Assembly: GCF_019175285.1 (NCBI RefSeq)
Contig: NC_056528.1
Coordinates: forward strand, 48,800,353 to 48,864,352
Length of the DNA stretch: 64,000 nt
Reading direction: 5' to 3'
Source: Sceloporus undulatus
Lineage: Eukaryota; Chordata; Lepidosauria; Squamata; Phrynosomatidae
Shown one piece after another: positions 55,701 through 61,967 of the stretch. Position numbers and translations under genes: made by a program. The stretch's first letter is position 1, and every line of letters starts with the position of its first letter. Under the pieces are notes generated by a model that did not search any database, was not told the DNA's origin, and saw only the letters and a program-made list of their open reading frames with translations.

Positions 55701-58048
55701 AAACCCTGTCCTCCTCCATGGCTTTGCTTAGGTCTTGTAGATCCAAACCTGTGACCTCCCTGATGGACCCTATCCAATGGCATGAGGTCTTCCTTTCTTC
55801 CTCTGACCTGTAGTTAGTAGTAGGTCCATTAGAGGTTAACCCATGATAACACAACTGGTTTTTCTTGCTCTGCTTAGCCATGATAATAGACTTAAAATTT
55901 CATTCTCTTGGTGTGCATTTCCCCAGTATTACCATCAAAGCTGCTGGAACCCCATGATGCATGTGCAGCAGGTGCCGCCATCTCCTCACATGGAAGCTTA
56001 CCAGCCGTATCCGGAGCCCATCCCAGTCATAGATCCATCCATGCCTCCACCGTACTCAGAAGTAGGAAGGAATGATATGCGCCAGGTCCACATCGACACT
56101 TCAGCAAACGGTCAGTACCTGTGTGGTGACTTTGTTGGCGTACGGTTGCAGTAATGTTGAAAAGGATTTGGTGTGCCCTTCCTCTTTGGCATGGAAGACT
56201 TTGTGTAAAAAACATTACTGTTTGTGACTTTTGCACATCACAGGGAATTGGGGATCCATTCATTTCCAGTTGTAGCAGGAGTGGCAAAACAATCCTTGAC
56301 TCTTCAATCTGTGGTTTGTTTGGTTGTGGTTTGTGAACCCAGCAGAGGGAGCAAACTTGACTTGTTGCCTTGCACAAAATGTAACCCTAAAGCAACTTTT
56401 GACTGCTTCTGTATTTGTTGGGGAGGTCAGATTGAACTCCTCCTGTCACAGTAAAACATGGTTTGTTTCGTTGTTCCCATTGTAAGTGAAACAGTATGCT
56501 GTGTTGCCTTCAACAAGCTGGAATCCTCTTGAATCTCACTTTGCAGAAATGTTTGATTGTGATGTTAAGTTGGCTGCTTTGAGCATGGCCTCTTGAGGCA
56601 CATGCCGAGGTCTCCATAGGGTTTTAATAGAGTTTCTGGTTCAAGCGTATAAAGCTGTGAGGTACGGTTACTCTATACCAGAGTGCAGAACCTGTGAACC
56701 TCCAGATGTTGTTTGGTCATATTGTCCATCACACATGGCTATTGGCCATAGCCCCTGCCATTGGTAGGTGCTGGCATCCAAAGACTTCCGACAGGCAAAA
56801 GGCTTGCGTACAACCCAGCTCAGTGCAACTGAGATGTAAACTAGTTGCGATATTGTCTGCTGAACACACCATTTGCACCCTTAAATAATGATCAGGGTCA
56901 AGAGATGCATTTTTGGATTGACCAGTCATGACTTGGCATGGCTCTAAGTACCTGACACCCTGCAAGTTGTGTAATGCGCATATCTTTTTTTCCCTTTGTA
57001 ATGAAAAGTAGCTCTTTCCCCCCTTTCTGATAATGAAAAGCAGCCTGGAAAAAGAGATAAGTGCCCCGACTCTGAACTTCAACTTGCAGCTTCCTGCGGC
57101 TGCTTTGATTTTGAGCACCTTGGGGAAAACATCTATGCCACTGGGAGACACATGTAATTGACCTGAAAATGTATCTTGTGGACCCTTTTTTCCCAGCCAC
57201 AAGGAGATAGACCCATCCAGTCATTTGACTGGGGAAAAGTATTAGCCTCATAAGTGGTTCTTAGTAATCATGATAATCTAATTTCATGGCTTGGCATGAT
57301 TTATGTGTGTACTAAAGCCCAGGCTTTTCTTAGCACTTACCGTTAGTCATTGCATATTAGAAGTTTTGGGAGGGATGCTGCCGCCCAGATTGTTCTGGCT
57401 CATCAGCTGTGCAAATTGCGCTGTGTGCGTAGCGCATAACAGGACATGTTTTAATTGGGACAAATTTTAATGAGCGGAGCTGTGAGTTAAGGGCTAGCCT
57501 TCCTGTATTTTTCCTCTGCGTGTTTTGATTCGACAGAGGGAATGTTAAAAAAACAACAACACAATAATAACAATCTGATTTACTATCTAACTGCCCTGTC
57601 TGCATCTCAAAAGAAAGGGCACTTCTGTCACAGCTCTGTAACCATGCAAATAGAATTAATTGGTTCAAGACACAGATGATTAATCAACTTGAACAGAGGT
57701 CAGAATTATGCAACTCCACTGCAAGTTGTTGGAATACATATGGACTTTCTTTCTCCCTTCCCTTCCTTTTCAGGGGCTTTACCAAACGCCGAACCACCTC
57801 TGCCGCCCCACGGAGCCGTGTATTACCCTGTCATACCCGATCCTTACACGCAGCCGCCTCTACCGGGATACGACGCTTGCGTTCCTTTAGTGCCTGCCTA
57901 CCATTACGTCGGCCCTTGGTATCCGGGAAACTCATCCTACGGCAATTCCGCGCGCATCCATGGTGCTGTGAATCCCGGCCACTTCCAACAAGTTGGTTAC
58001 GTGGCCTCGTCGAACCCTGCGCCGCATTTTGTAGCTCAAAGTATGTGA
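12464..58048 (+). CDS. ALG13: ALG13 gene span (GT28 module, OTU and Tudor modules)
   Basis: ALG13 is the cytosolic catalytic subunit that pairs with membrane-bound ALG14 on the ER to add the second GlcNAc to GlcNAc-PP-dolichol. Vertebrate ALG13 also carries an OTU domain, a Tudor domain and a disordered tail. Here exons 1-4 give a complete 163-residue GT28 form (human short form about 165 residues). Exons 5-28 give 897 residues from the ATG at 18554. Every exon was placed by homology to the human protein as I recall it, plus splice signals and phase; the 24 downstream exons sum to 2694 coding bases, exactly 898 codons. Exon 3 (phase 2) cannot join exon 5 (phase 0) directly, so a full fusion needs an extra exon or an upstream acceptor that I could not place. 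The long proline run that I recall from the human tail is absent. No inactivating change was seen in any exon. Confidence 0.96.
12672..12910. mobile_element. MITE copy plus half copy, ALG13 intron 1
   Basis: A complete copy at 12672-12848 with GGATTTGTAGTTT and ACTACAAATCCCAGGATTC. It runs into a half copy at 12848-12910 that holds, on the minus strand, ACTACAATTCCCAGAATTC (12850-12868). Confidence 0.75.
12912..13115. mobile_element. Palindromic MITE (ACTACA family), best copy
   Basis: Full palindrome: CAGTTTGAGACCGTTTTAAC on the left, TTAAAGCAGTCTCAAACTGA on the right, terminal TCTGCAGTGTG. Motifs ACTACAGTTCCCAGAATTC at 13035-13053 and its inverse at 12965-12983. Further copies: 14045-14225, 14295-14470, 15715-15908, 16320-16512, 17045-17235, 45605-45792, 59470-59825 (split), 60388-60500 (half), 60592-60775. 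Confidence 0.85.
13472..13634 (+). CDS. ALG13: ALG13 exon 2
   Basis: Residues 28-82. [17 protein letters not shown], then [20 protein letters not shown], then ADLVISHAG. Acceptor ttccgttgcag, donor GCAG/gtaaca, leaving phase 1. Confidence 0.95.
13818..13956 (+). CDS. ALG13: ALG13 exon 3, UDP-GlcNAc site
   Basis: Residues 82-128. It carries [20 protein letters not shown] and the NHQLELA segment typical of the GT28 C-terminal nucleotide-sugar site. Donor GCAG/gtatgc leaves phase 2. From here the transcript either goes to exon 4 (short form) or must reach the OTU exons by an unseen route. Confidence 0.95.
13957..16688 (+). other. ALG13: ALG13 intron 3
   Basis: Carries four MITE copies, a minus-strand tRNA SINE at 14988-15172 and a degraded SINE at 16195-16325. 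Nothing else recognised. Confidence 0.7.
16689..16797 (+). CDS. ALG13: ALG13 exon 4, terminal exon of the short form
   Basis: Completes the 163-residue short ALG13: [20 protein letters not shown], then [15 protein letters not shown] and TGA. This closely follows the human short isoform end. Acceptor ccttgcag. The stop TGA is merged with a poly(A) signal. The C-terminal helix in this exon is, in yeast Alg13, the part that contacts Alg14 and controls turnover, so this form is expected to be the enzyme. Confidence 0.93.
16797..16802 (+). terminator. ALG13: Poly(A) signal of the short ALG13 form
   Basis: AATAAA begins on the last base of the TGA stop (TGAATAAA). A back-up ATTAAA lies at 16863-16868. 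The 3'UTR would be only about 20-90 bases long. Confidence 0.6.
17990..18200 (+). promoter_or_regulatory. CpG-rich patch before exon 5, possible internal promoter
   Basis: A short GC- and CpG-rich stretch including CGCGCGCCCCCGCC at about 18061-18074, sharply different from the surrounding intron. It lies 350-550 bases upstream of the first ATG of the OTU module. An internal promoter for an OTU-Tudor transcript is an inference; it could also be a CpG-rich repeat remnant. Confidence 0.4.
18170..18540 (+). repeat. Long polypyrimidine tract before exon 5
   Basis: About 370 bases, nearly all C and T on the + strand, with almost no AG dinucleotide between about 18275 and 18542. It works at least as an extended splice pyrimidine tract. 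The purine-pyrimidine strand asymmetry also suits triplex or H-DNA. The open frame through it is expected, because pyrimidine-only codons are never stops. Confidence 0.85.
18545..18694 (+). CDS. ALG13: ALG13 exon 5, OTU start with catalytic Cys
   Basis: First ATG at 18554 (ACCATGC) opens [16 protein letters not shown], matching human MHKGWKNY. It continues [30 protein letters not shown]36 and C39 correspond to the OTU Asp and nucleophile Cys. Three AGs three bases apart (18544, 18547, 18550) are possible acceptors, all in the same phase 0. The frame stays open upstream to a stop at 17996-17998. Donor GCAG/gtaacc. Confidence 0.92.
18975..19680 (+). repeat. Degenerate tandem repeat, about 190-225-base unit, 3-4 copies
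   Basis: Units start near 18980, 19204, 19390 and 19593 (last partial). Each repeats TTTAATGTCTTTATTAAAGG, then GCAAAATAAAAAGCC, CCCAGGTTTTTCATCT, a microsatellite, TTTGTAACACCCTTTT, and AAACCATCAGACATATA. The microsatellite differs by unit: (TAT)n at 19072-19116, (CAT)n near 19301-19312, (CAA)n near 19486-19514. Confidence 0.85.
20494..20577 (+). CDS. ALG13: ALG13 exon 6, OTU
   Basis: 28 codons, [19 protein letters not shown] then RKNQRSFDS, aligned without gaps to human. Phase 0 on both sides. A 46-base (AT)n run begins 26 bases after the donor. Confidence 0.94.
20604..20649. repeat. (AT)23 microsatellite next to exon 6 donor
   Basis: Uninterrupted AT run starting 26 bases after the exon 6 splice donor. 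Confidence 0.95.
21531..21581 (+). CDS. ALG13: ALG13 exon 7, OTU
   Basis: 17 codons, [17 protein letters not shown], identical to the human peptide as I recall it. Acceptor tttgcttaag, donor AAG/gtaagc. Confidence 0.95.
22010..22175 (+). mobile_element. 5S rRNA-derived SINE, + strand copy
   Basis: CATCTGATCTTGGAAGCTAA and GGTTAGTACTTGAATGGAAG are clear 5S rRNA internal-promoter sequence. The body ends in a degraded common tail. Lies in ALG13 intron 7. Confidence 0.85.
22532..22578 (+). CDS. ALG13: ALG13 exon 8, OTU
   Basis: [15 protein letters not shown] plus two bases of an Asn codon. Acceptor acaaacag, donor AA/gtaagt, phase 2. Confidence 0.94.
24097..24169 (+). CDS. ALG13: ALG13 exon 9, OTU
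   Basis: Reads (N)[20 protein letters not shown] then FEEK. Acceptor gttacccag, donor AAA/gtaagc; returns to phase 0. Confidence 0.94.
25203..25284 (+). CDS. ALG13: ALG13 exon 10, OTU catalytic His
   Basis: [18 protein letters not shown] then [16 protein letters not shown] contains the OTU histidine (H142 from the exon 5 Met). Together with D36 and C39 the catalytic set appears complete; activity is not proven by this. Ends phase 1. Confidence 0.95.
25484..25664 (+). CDS. ALG13: ALG13 exon 11, end of OTU and linker
   Basis: [19 protein letters not shown], then [15 protein letters not shown] as in human. The rest, up to the donor AG/gtattg, is a Ser/Gly-rich linker that diverges strongly. 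Ends phase 2. Confidence 0.94.
26460..26535 (+). CDS. ALG13: ALG13 exon 12, divergent linker
   Basis: [20 protein letters not shown] then VEEAK. Acidic linker, only loosely like human EEWGACYNAENIPEG. Supported by phase (2 in, 0 out) and splice signals atccttcag and AAG/gtttgg. Confidence 0.82.
27217..27505. mobile_element. Non-autonomous DNA element inside CR1
   Basis: GC-rich insert with ends GCCTGTTACAAACGGG and CGGTTTGTAACCCGC, near inverted repeats. CATAG stands on both sides of the insert, a likely target duplication. Internal inverted repeat around AAGATGGCGGCACCC and GGGTGCCGCCATCTT. Confidence 0.65.
27217..27870 (-). mobile_element. CR1 LINE 3' end, interrupted
   Basis: Minus-strand translation gives the CR1 reverse-transcriptase C-terminal signature, with [24 protein letters not shown] text, [19 protein letters not shown] and LDGHLLGV. 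The terminal AGAATCATAG at 27206-27216 is separated from the rest by a 290-base insertion. 5'-truncated, typical of CR1. Confidence 0.85.
27955..28060 (+). CDS. ALG13: ALG13 exon 13
   Basis: [20 protein letters not shown], then [15 protein letters not shown]. This is one of the best conserved blocks of the long form and leads into the Tudor domain. Ends phase 1. Confidence 0.96.
28977..29307. mobile_element. Palindromic MITE, GACCTTATCACA ends
   Basis: Arms GACCTTATCACAATGAGGCA with CTTACCGCTGCCCAAACGTT, and their inverse at the right end. The centre is also self-complementary (TGGCTTCTCCGAGGC against GTCTCGGAGAAGCCA). 331 bases, no coding capacity, in ALG13 intron 13. Confidence 0.8.
29644..29708 (+). 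CDS. ALG13: ALG13 exon 14, Tudor start
   Basis: [20 protein letters not shown] then CQ. First part of the Tudor barrel. Acceptor tccattttcag, donor CAG/gttagt. Confidence 0.95.
31165..31400 (-). mobile_element. BovB/RTE-like LINE 3' end
   Basis: Contains, on the minus strand, the degraded end of a reverse-transcriptase frame (GHIM-like motif) and a tail like that of 51420-51725. The family assignment is tentative. Confidence 0.5.
31754..31851 (+). CDS. ALG13: ALG13 exon 15, Tudor core
   Basis: [20 protein letters not shown] then [20 protein letters not shown] and the VTVFIEEL strand are typical Tudor features, with aromatic residues suited to a methyl-ligand cage. Ends phase 2. Confidence 0.95.
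31990..32170 (-). mobile_element. L2-type 3' tail with (AAT)n/(ATT)n
   Basis: A palindromic AAT/ATT run followed by TTATTTATAAAGCGCTGTAA and CTGCCCTCAGGCTTACAATC, a common squamate LINE tail, in ALG13 intron 15. Confidence 0.6.
32930..33055 (+). mobile_element. Penelope-type fragment, best hammerhead-like core
   Basis: CTGAAGA at 32942-32948, stem strands GCCAGC (32950-32955) and GCTGGC (32963-32968), GAAAC at 32969-32973, then a strand that can pair with the bases before CTGAAGA. This is the hammerhead core order: box 1, stem II, GAAA, minimal stem III, stem I. Whether it still cleaves cannot be told from sequence. Old 3' fragment with no open frame. Confidence 0.6.
33367..33473 (+). CDS. 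ALG13: ALG13 exon 16, Tudor end
   Basis: [20 protein letters not shown] then [15 protein letters not shown]. Donor TCAG/gtgggt, phase 1. The human protein, as I recall it, carries about ten further residues here (GGYVPEIVIS) before MDIK. In this sequence they are absent unless a micro-exon exists in the 6.8-kb intron that follows. Confidence 0.93.
34554..34752 (+). mobile_element. Tigger/pogo-like MITE, CAGTCGCCCCTC ends
   Basis: Ends CAGTCGCCCCTC and GAGGGCCAACT. Its right end merges with the following (AC)n run. A second family follows at 34787-35009. Confidence 0.7.
34752..34785. repeat. (AC)17 microsatellite
   Basis: Uninterrupted AC run at the right end of a MITE. Confidence 0.95.
36359..36520 (+). 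mobile_element. Tigger-like MITE, TAGTGCGCC family
   Basis: Shares TAGTGCGCCTGCGCCTTATG and GGATCTGGAACGGATCCCC with 44643-44834 and, on a degraded scale, 34787-35009. Confidence 0.6.
36730..36985 (-). mobile_element. L2-like LINE 3' end
   Basis: The minus strand reads [19 protein letters not shown], the C-terminal motif of L2/CR1-group reverse transcriptases, followed by the ATATCCCACTTTCCTCCC tail type. A second example is at 48015-48470. Confidence 0.75.
37400..37680 (+). mobile_element. Tigger-like element (CAGGTTGA family), internal part
   Basis: GAGCCCCAAATCTAAGCACA, AATTCATTTATGTTTCATAC and TTTTGTGCATGAAGCAAAGT match the interior of a Tigger-type element that I also know from mammals. 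A small piece of the same family lies at 36288-36350. Confidence 0.65.
40236..40470 (+). CDS. ALG13: ALG13 exon 17
   Basis: [20 protein letters not shown] then [17 protein letters not shown] and a Ser/His/Pro-rich end GRGYGMSR. The basic start is well conserved, the rest is low-complexity. Acceptor in a T-rich tract ending ttcag. Ends phase 2. Confidence 0.95.
40820..40933 (+). CDS. ALG13: ALG13 exon 18
   Basis: [20 protein letters not shown] then [18 protein letters not shown], matching human RFINRHN and [16 protein letters not shown]. Donor CG/gtaagc, phase 2. Confidence 0.95.
42592..42748 (+). CDS. ALG13: ALG13 exon 19
   Basis: [20 protein letters not shown], then a linker and [21 protein letters not shown] second in-frame acceptor nine bases downstream (CTACAG at 42595-42600) would drop three residues. 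The first site fits the human length better. Confidence 0.94.
43619..43754 (+). CDS. ALG13: ALG13 exon 20
   Basis: [20 protein letters not shown] and a Pro/Ser/Glu-rich continuation ending [10 protein letters not shown]. Disordered tail. Weakly conserved but in frame with clean splice sites. Confidence 0.88.
43905..44285 (-). mobile_element. 5S-type SINE split by a Tigger-like MITE
   Basis: Left part 43905-43996, right part 44150-44285. Joined, they read as one uninterrupted minus-strand SINE like 9885-10090. The insert is listed next. Confidence 0.8.
43997..44149 (+). mobile_element. Tigger/pogo-like MITE inserted in a SINE
   Basis: CAGTCGCCCCTGGG at the left, GAGGGCCAACTG at the right, TA at 43995-43996 and TA at 44150-44151. 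The SINE frame shows that exactly this segment plus one TA was added. Confidence 0.85.
44585..44620 (+). CDS. ALG13: ALG13 exon 21, micro-exon
   Basis: 12 codons, [12 protein letters not shown], matching human GRYHEEYLY. Flanked by ttgtcag and G/gtcagt. Phase 1 on both sides, so it can be skipped without a frameshift. Confidence 0.88.
44643..44834 (+). mobile_element. Tigger-like MITE, CAGTGCGCCCG family
   Basis: CAGTGCGCCCGCGTTATAGG at the left, GGCAAGGGCCCATTG at the right, TA on both sides. Begins 22 bases after the donor of exon 21. Confidence 0.75.
45142..45197 (+). CDS. ALG13: ALG13 exon 22
   Basis: [19 protein letters not shown], matching human EPDYETSGVYSTTASTANL. Acceptor ctcttccag, donor TTA/gtaagc. 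Confidence 0.9.
46163..46234 (+). CDS. ALG13: ALG13 exon 23
   Basis: [20 protein letters not shown] then YSQK, matching human SLQDRKS and SYNYPQK. Symmetric phase 0. Confidence 0.91.
47391..47556 (+). CDS. ALG13: ALG13 exon 24
   Basis: [20 protein letters not shown], then Ser/Ala/Thr-rich sequence to [15 protein letters not shown]. Matches human NAIQPLFVSPP. Donor CAAG/gtgcga, phase 1. A pyrimidine-rich stretch follows directly. Confidence 0.91.
48015..48470 (-). mobile_element. L2-like LINE 3' end
   Basis: The minus strand contains [20 protein letters not shown], a reverse-transcriptase C-terminal motif of the L2/CR1 group, plus GCGGCTTACAATAAAATCCA in the tail. Confidence 0.75.
48602..48811. 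mobile_element. Near-perfect palindromic MITE
   Basis: Arms of about 86 bases: CCCGTACAGACCGGCCAAAA, CTTCGGGTCACTTTGGAGGT, GTCCTAAGAGTCCGGAA and their inverse at 48724-48811, with a loop of about 36 bases. No target duplication identified. It abuts a truncated tRNA SINE on the left. Confidence 0.85.
50411..50900 (+). mobile_element. BovB/RTE-like LINE coding remnant
   Basis: Degraded frame shows CESWT-like and FE(M/L)CWRR-like text near 50550-50615, then a YFGH(I)-like segment near 50728 and GRGGPHYGW-like text. This is the usual C-terminal order of BovB/RTE LINE proteins. Heavily decayed. Confidence 0.6.
51420..51725 (-). mobile_element. BovB/RTE-like LINE 3' end with SINE-like tail
   Basis: The minus strand ends GGATTGCCACAAGTCAAAGT then CAACTTGATGGCAAATAATA and AACAACC. 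The tail resembles that of the tRNA and 5S SINEs (TTGCCATAAGTC, GACTTGAAGGCA, AACAACA). Confidence 0.65.
51762..51872 (+). CDS. ALG13: ALG13 exon 25
   Basis: [20 protein letters not shown] then [17 protein letters not shown]. It covers the place of the long human proline run, which is not present here; PPYSCDPSG is shared. Confidence 0.93.
53870..54208. mobile_element. Tigger-like element, near full MITE (CAGGTTGA)
   Basis: Ends CAGGTTGAGTCTTTCTCATC and GGGAGGTTCAACCTG, preceded by TA. The interior has CTTCAGGCTATGTATATAAG, GTGTATATGAAACGTAAAG and GATATCTCATTGTG, matching a mammalian Tigger-type MITE that I recognise. An (AT)n run lies inside near 54111-54128. Confidence 0.75.
54545..54585 (+). 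CDS. ALG13: ALG13 exon 26
   Basis: [14 protein letters not shown], nearly identical to human [14 protein letters not shown]. Acceptor ccttttcag, donor CAG/gtaaag. Confidence 0.95.
54784..55086. mobile_element. MITE with GGAGTTTATCACAC ends, copy 2
   Basis: Terminal repeats GGAGTTTATCACACTGGGGC and TTCGTGTGATAAACTCC. Full-length relative of 11097-11376. The TTATCACA core is shared with 28977-29307. Confidence 0.85.
55927..56110 (+). CDS. ALG13: ALG13 exon 27
   Basis: [20 protein letters not shown], then Pro/Tyr-rich sequence with [14 protein letters not shown]. It contains a PPxY-type motif, PPPY, a candidate WW-domain ligand (inference). Phase 1 out. Confidence 0.94.
57774..58048 (+). CDS. 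ALG13: ALG13 exon 28, terminal
   Basis: [20 protein letters not shown], then [16 protein letters not shown] and IHGAVNPG, ending PHFVAQSM and TGA at 58046-58048. Human ends SHYVPQGM. Acceptor ccttttcag; the G of exon 27 completes the first codon. Confidence 0.95.
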
Positions 58049-58960
58049 ACCTGGAAGGACTGAATCACTCGAAGCATTCCTGTTTCTTTTTGTTGTGTTG
58101 TTTTATTTCGGTTTAATTCCTGAGCATAGTAGTGGTAGGCGAAACGTTACCTTTTTTTAATTTGTCGTGTTTTATATAAATTGTTGGTTTGTATTTATGG
58201 TGGGGGTGGGGGTCAGGAACCATATTTCGTATTTTATTAAGACGTCTATAGGGCACCGTAACCTTATATATCAGGCGTTGCTGCAGCAAGGAAAGGCAAT
58301 GAGTCAGAAGGGATGAACATCAGTTGGAATAACGCAGCCTTCCACTACTTGGCGCCTTCCAAAAGTGCTGGATGACATCTCCCATCGTCCCCAACTACAT
58401 GGTCATTGGTCACTGGCCATGTCTCTTGGGGATAATGGGAGTGTTTGCCCAAGACTTCTGGAAGGGGTTAGGTCAGTGGAGTCTGGACCAGTGACATTTT
58501 CTTCACATTTTATTACTGCTTGACATGTAGGTATAGGTGAAGTGATGTGCTGTTCAAAGTGATCAAAGTCATGCGTTCTCATCTTCCACTGGCTTTCATG
58601 GTAACTCCTCATGCTTAAATCCAACAACATCAAGGGGAAAAGGAGGTGGGGGTTAAAAAGTCAACTATTGAAGAGTTCTCCAGCCAACAACGGTTGTGGA
58701 CTGACCGCTCCCCAAGCGAGGCATGACCATCCCAGCGCATCACTCTTAGTAAACCGCCTACTAATCATTCTCCAATTTTAATGCGGTCTCTTAAGGGGCA
58801 CGGTTTTGGAAGGTGGGGAATCTTTGTCTTAGATCCGCGCTGCGGCTCTGGTCTGTAATGAGGTTTCTAAAAAGCAAAACTAATAGCTGCACAAATGGTT
58901 GTAAGGGTGGGGTTTAATTTGGCACCACCGTCACTCAATAAAAGCAGATACTTAACACTG
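58049..58960 (+). other. ALG13: ALG13 3'UTR
   Basis: From the stop to about 20 bases past AATAAA at 58937-58942. It includes a degraded hAT-like MITE near 58340-58480. No earlier AATAAA was seen. Confidence 0.6.
58937..58942 (+). terminator. ALG13: ALG13 long-form poly(A) signal
   Basis: AATAAA in CTCAATAAAAGC, 889 bases after the stop, followed by GT-rich sequence (tttttgtgtgtct), as expected for a cleavage site. Confidence 0.6.
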
Positions 58961-59469
58961 ACCTAGTTTTTTGTGTGTCTCTGAGCAGTGCAACCTAGGG
59001 ATGCAATGATTCACTGCATTTCTTCTCGGACGTAGCGGATGTACTAATATCACAGTCATCTCTTTGGAAGATAATGTTCAGACGTTTTTCTTACATGTTT
59101 GCAGGGATTCAAACTCTTCCCCATTTAGCAAGTGTTCAAACCCTGGTCTCCTGGAGTCCTAGGCCAGCATTCAAACTGCTGCACCATGTTGGTTTCCATA
59201 AGTCTAGGTCCAACTGATTGATATCAAGTCAATATTTCACTCAGTTTGAAGGTGGTCTATGAAATGCATTGTCTAAACCACCTTGTCCCTGTATCTCAAC
59301 TCTCTTTGGCTGGGAAGTCCTCTGTATTTTGGATGAACTGGTCTGGGGAAACTAGGGTTTAGATCTAGGTGTTCCCATTGATGGGTAGTAGAACCAAGTG
59401 GATCAATCTCTTGCCAGATTATAGTCTCCCAGATTATAGTTGGATGACCTGGTTCATGGTTAGATGCCA

Positions 59470-59825
59470 GAGTTGACTTGGAGTGTATCCACACCGCAGA
59501 ATTAAAGCAGTTTGACACCACTTTGCCATGACTAGTCTACAGGATGCTGGGATTTGTAGTCTGGTGAGGCACCAGAGTGCTCTGACAGACCAAGCTGGAT
59601 ATCTTTTATGGTGGTGGTGTTGTTGTGCCTTCAAGTTATATGTGACTTATGGCAACCCTAAGATGAACCTATCGTGGGGTTTACTTGGCAAGAGTTGTTC
59701 AATGGAGGTGTGCCATGACCTTCCTGAGGCTGAGAGAGTGTGACTTGCCCAAATTCACCCAGTGGGTTTCATTGCTGAAATGAATAGTTACCAAAGTAGC
59801 ATCAAACTGATTTAACTCTGATCTC
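59470..59825. mobile_element. ACTACA-family MITE split by a SINE
   Basis: Left arm 59470-59610 (GCAGTTTGACACCACTTTGC), right remnant 59785-59825 (GCATCAAACTGATTTAACTC). The middle is a minus-strand tRNA SINE tail and body. Confidence 0.65.
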
Positions 59826-60591
59826 TTCACCCTTGCAATCCTGGAACTATGCCTCCTACTTTGCAAAGATGATTTATAAATGGAAATAAAAACTCAAGCT
59901 TGCTTTTTACAGGAAGCACATCATCTTTCTTTGTTTTTGCCTTGTGTATCTGGGAAGAGATCAAGTTTGCAGTGTTAAAAACAGTAGGTATGAAATGGCT
60001 GCATAGTTTATTGAAGAAGAAAAAAAACTTCAAAAAGGCTGCATGGTCCTTGAAGTTTGCATTTATTTTTTTAAATATAAAAATCTGATTAATATTTTGT
60101 CTGCTGCCGACATGAAAGTTTTGACCCGAGGTTTCAAAAGAATTGCACTTTGCCTTTCCGTTCCTTTGAAATTTCCATCCAGGGAAATAGTATTAAAATG
60201 AAAAGCTTGTTTCCAAGCGCTGCTTCTGATCATTGTGGGAGAAGGTCAGGATGAAATGGCCATCAAGGCTGAGGTTATCCGCTTTGGGTCTGTCAAGAAT
60301 AGAAAAGGACCTAAAAATGGACCATTAGACTTCTGCCGTCTTTCCGTTCCTTGGATCAATTGGTTGTGGTTTGTCCCAGGATGTCTTTCGGGATGCATCT
60401 ACACTGCAGAAATAATCCGGTTTGACCCCACTTTAACTGCTGTGACTCAGTGCTGTGGAATTCTGGGAATGGCAGTTTGGCAGGGCACCTGAGCTTTACT
60501 CGGAGGAGAATCAAGCTGTTGATACTTTAGAGGCCAGCTGTAGCAGACCTATTGAAATGAATAGGAATAGAATGGAATAGAGTCATCGGTC

Positions 60592-60775
60592 CGAGACGCA
60601 CTGCAGAAACAATTCAGTTTGAGACTGCTTTAACTGCCCTGGCTCAGTGCTAGGGAATCCTGGGAATTGTAGTTTATTATGGCCCCAGAGCTCTCTGACA
60701 GAGAAGGTGAAATGTCTCACAAAACTGTAGTTCCCAGAATTCCTTGGCGTTGAACCAGGGCAGTTAAAAAAGTTT
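60592..60775. mobile_element. ACTACA-family MITE
   Basis: CACTGCAGAAACAATTCAGT at the left end, TGAACCAGGGCAGTTAAA at the right. Holds, on the minus strand, ACTACAATTCCCAGGATTC near 60656-60674. A half copy lies just upstream at 60388-60500. Confidence 0.8.
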
Positions 60776-60999
60776 CTCGCCCTTAAGGCTCCATAGAAAA
60801 CAAGCTGGAATGTGTGTAAGCCATGCCTGCTGTAACAATCTTGGAGGCAAGAGAGCGGTGCTTGGGTTGTGTGATCCTGGCATAGATTTTACTATCACCT
60901 CCATCATTTGGAAAAGCTGCGCAAAAACACATAAAATCACATTTATGGTATACAAAATTGTGTCCAAGTGATCGTTTTACAATTCATGGGTGTGTATAT

Positions 61000-61215
61000 T
61001 TGCCTTCAAGTTGCCCGTCGACTTATGGTGACCCCATGAAGTTGATAGGATTTTCTTAGACAAGAAAGACTCAGAGATGGCTTTGCCTGTACCTTCCTCT
61101 GAAACAATAGCCTATATTACTCATTAGCGGTCTCCCATCCAAGTACTAACCAGTACTGACCATGTTCAACTTCCAATATCAGATAGGATCTGGTGCCTTT
61201 AGGGTATTTAGGTTT
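61000..61215 (-). mobile_element. 5S rRNA-derived SINE
   Basis: TCTCCCATCCAAGTACTAAC-type sequence, read in reverse, is the 5S rRNA box. The tail side is TTGCCTTCAAGTTGCCCGTC with GACTTATGGTGACCCCATGA. Confidence 0.8.
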
Positions 61216-61967
61216 CTCACTATTTATACAAGTGCGGCTTTCTCAGGGCAGAGTTCTTAATAGCATGTTTTATTTTCTTATTATGAACTCACTGCACTGT
61301 GATGATCTATGATAACAAGCAAGCCCCAAACCCCAGCAGACCGCATGGTCTATTTAAAGCCGAGCATGATTTTTGTTGTTACACATGTTTTAATTCCTGA
61401 AAACATACAAGAGAAAAATGAGTCCAATGTTTCTTGTTGCACGCTACAGCAAGCCGGCTAATTGTTTTGTTTAAATATAGCCTTGCAGTGGGTTGTTGAA
61501 AGAAAGAGTAAGCGGATAAGGACTTTTGGACTTGATATTCCGGCAAGATGTGTCCATTTTGAAAAATCAAAATGGTGCATTGACAGCTAGCTAGCATATC
61601 CGTGCTGAACTGGCCTCGCATGATGCTTAAGCCTTGGGTTGGGAGATGAATAATTCAAATGTTCTGGAAACATTTCAGGGCGCTTACTCTGTGGCCACTA
61701 GCTATAACTGCTGTGAGGTCCAGCCACCCATATAATGCGTTGTTCACCTGTCGCATAGAGCGTGTGGTGCGCGTCCGGCACGGAGTGACCAGAAAGGTCA
61801 AATGCTAAGCATTGACTCTTGAAATCTTACTCTGAATCGCTGTGGGAGCTGAATTCCCTCCCTCCCTTCCCTGAGTAAGAACAGAATGTTTCGGTCTTAA
61901 ATGGAGAAGGATTTCAGACAGCTTCAGATAAACTATGTTGTGCCGTAAAGCACCAGAGAATATGTAA

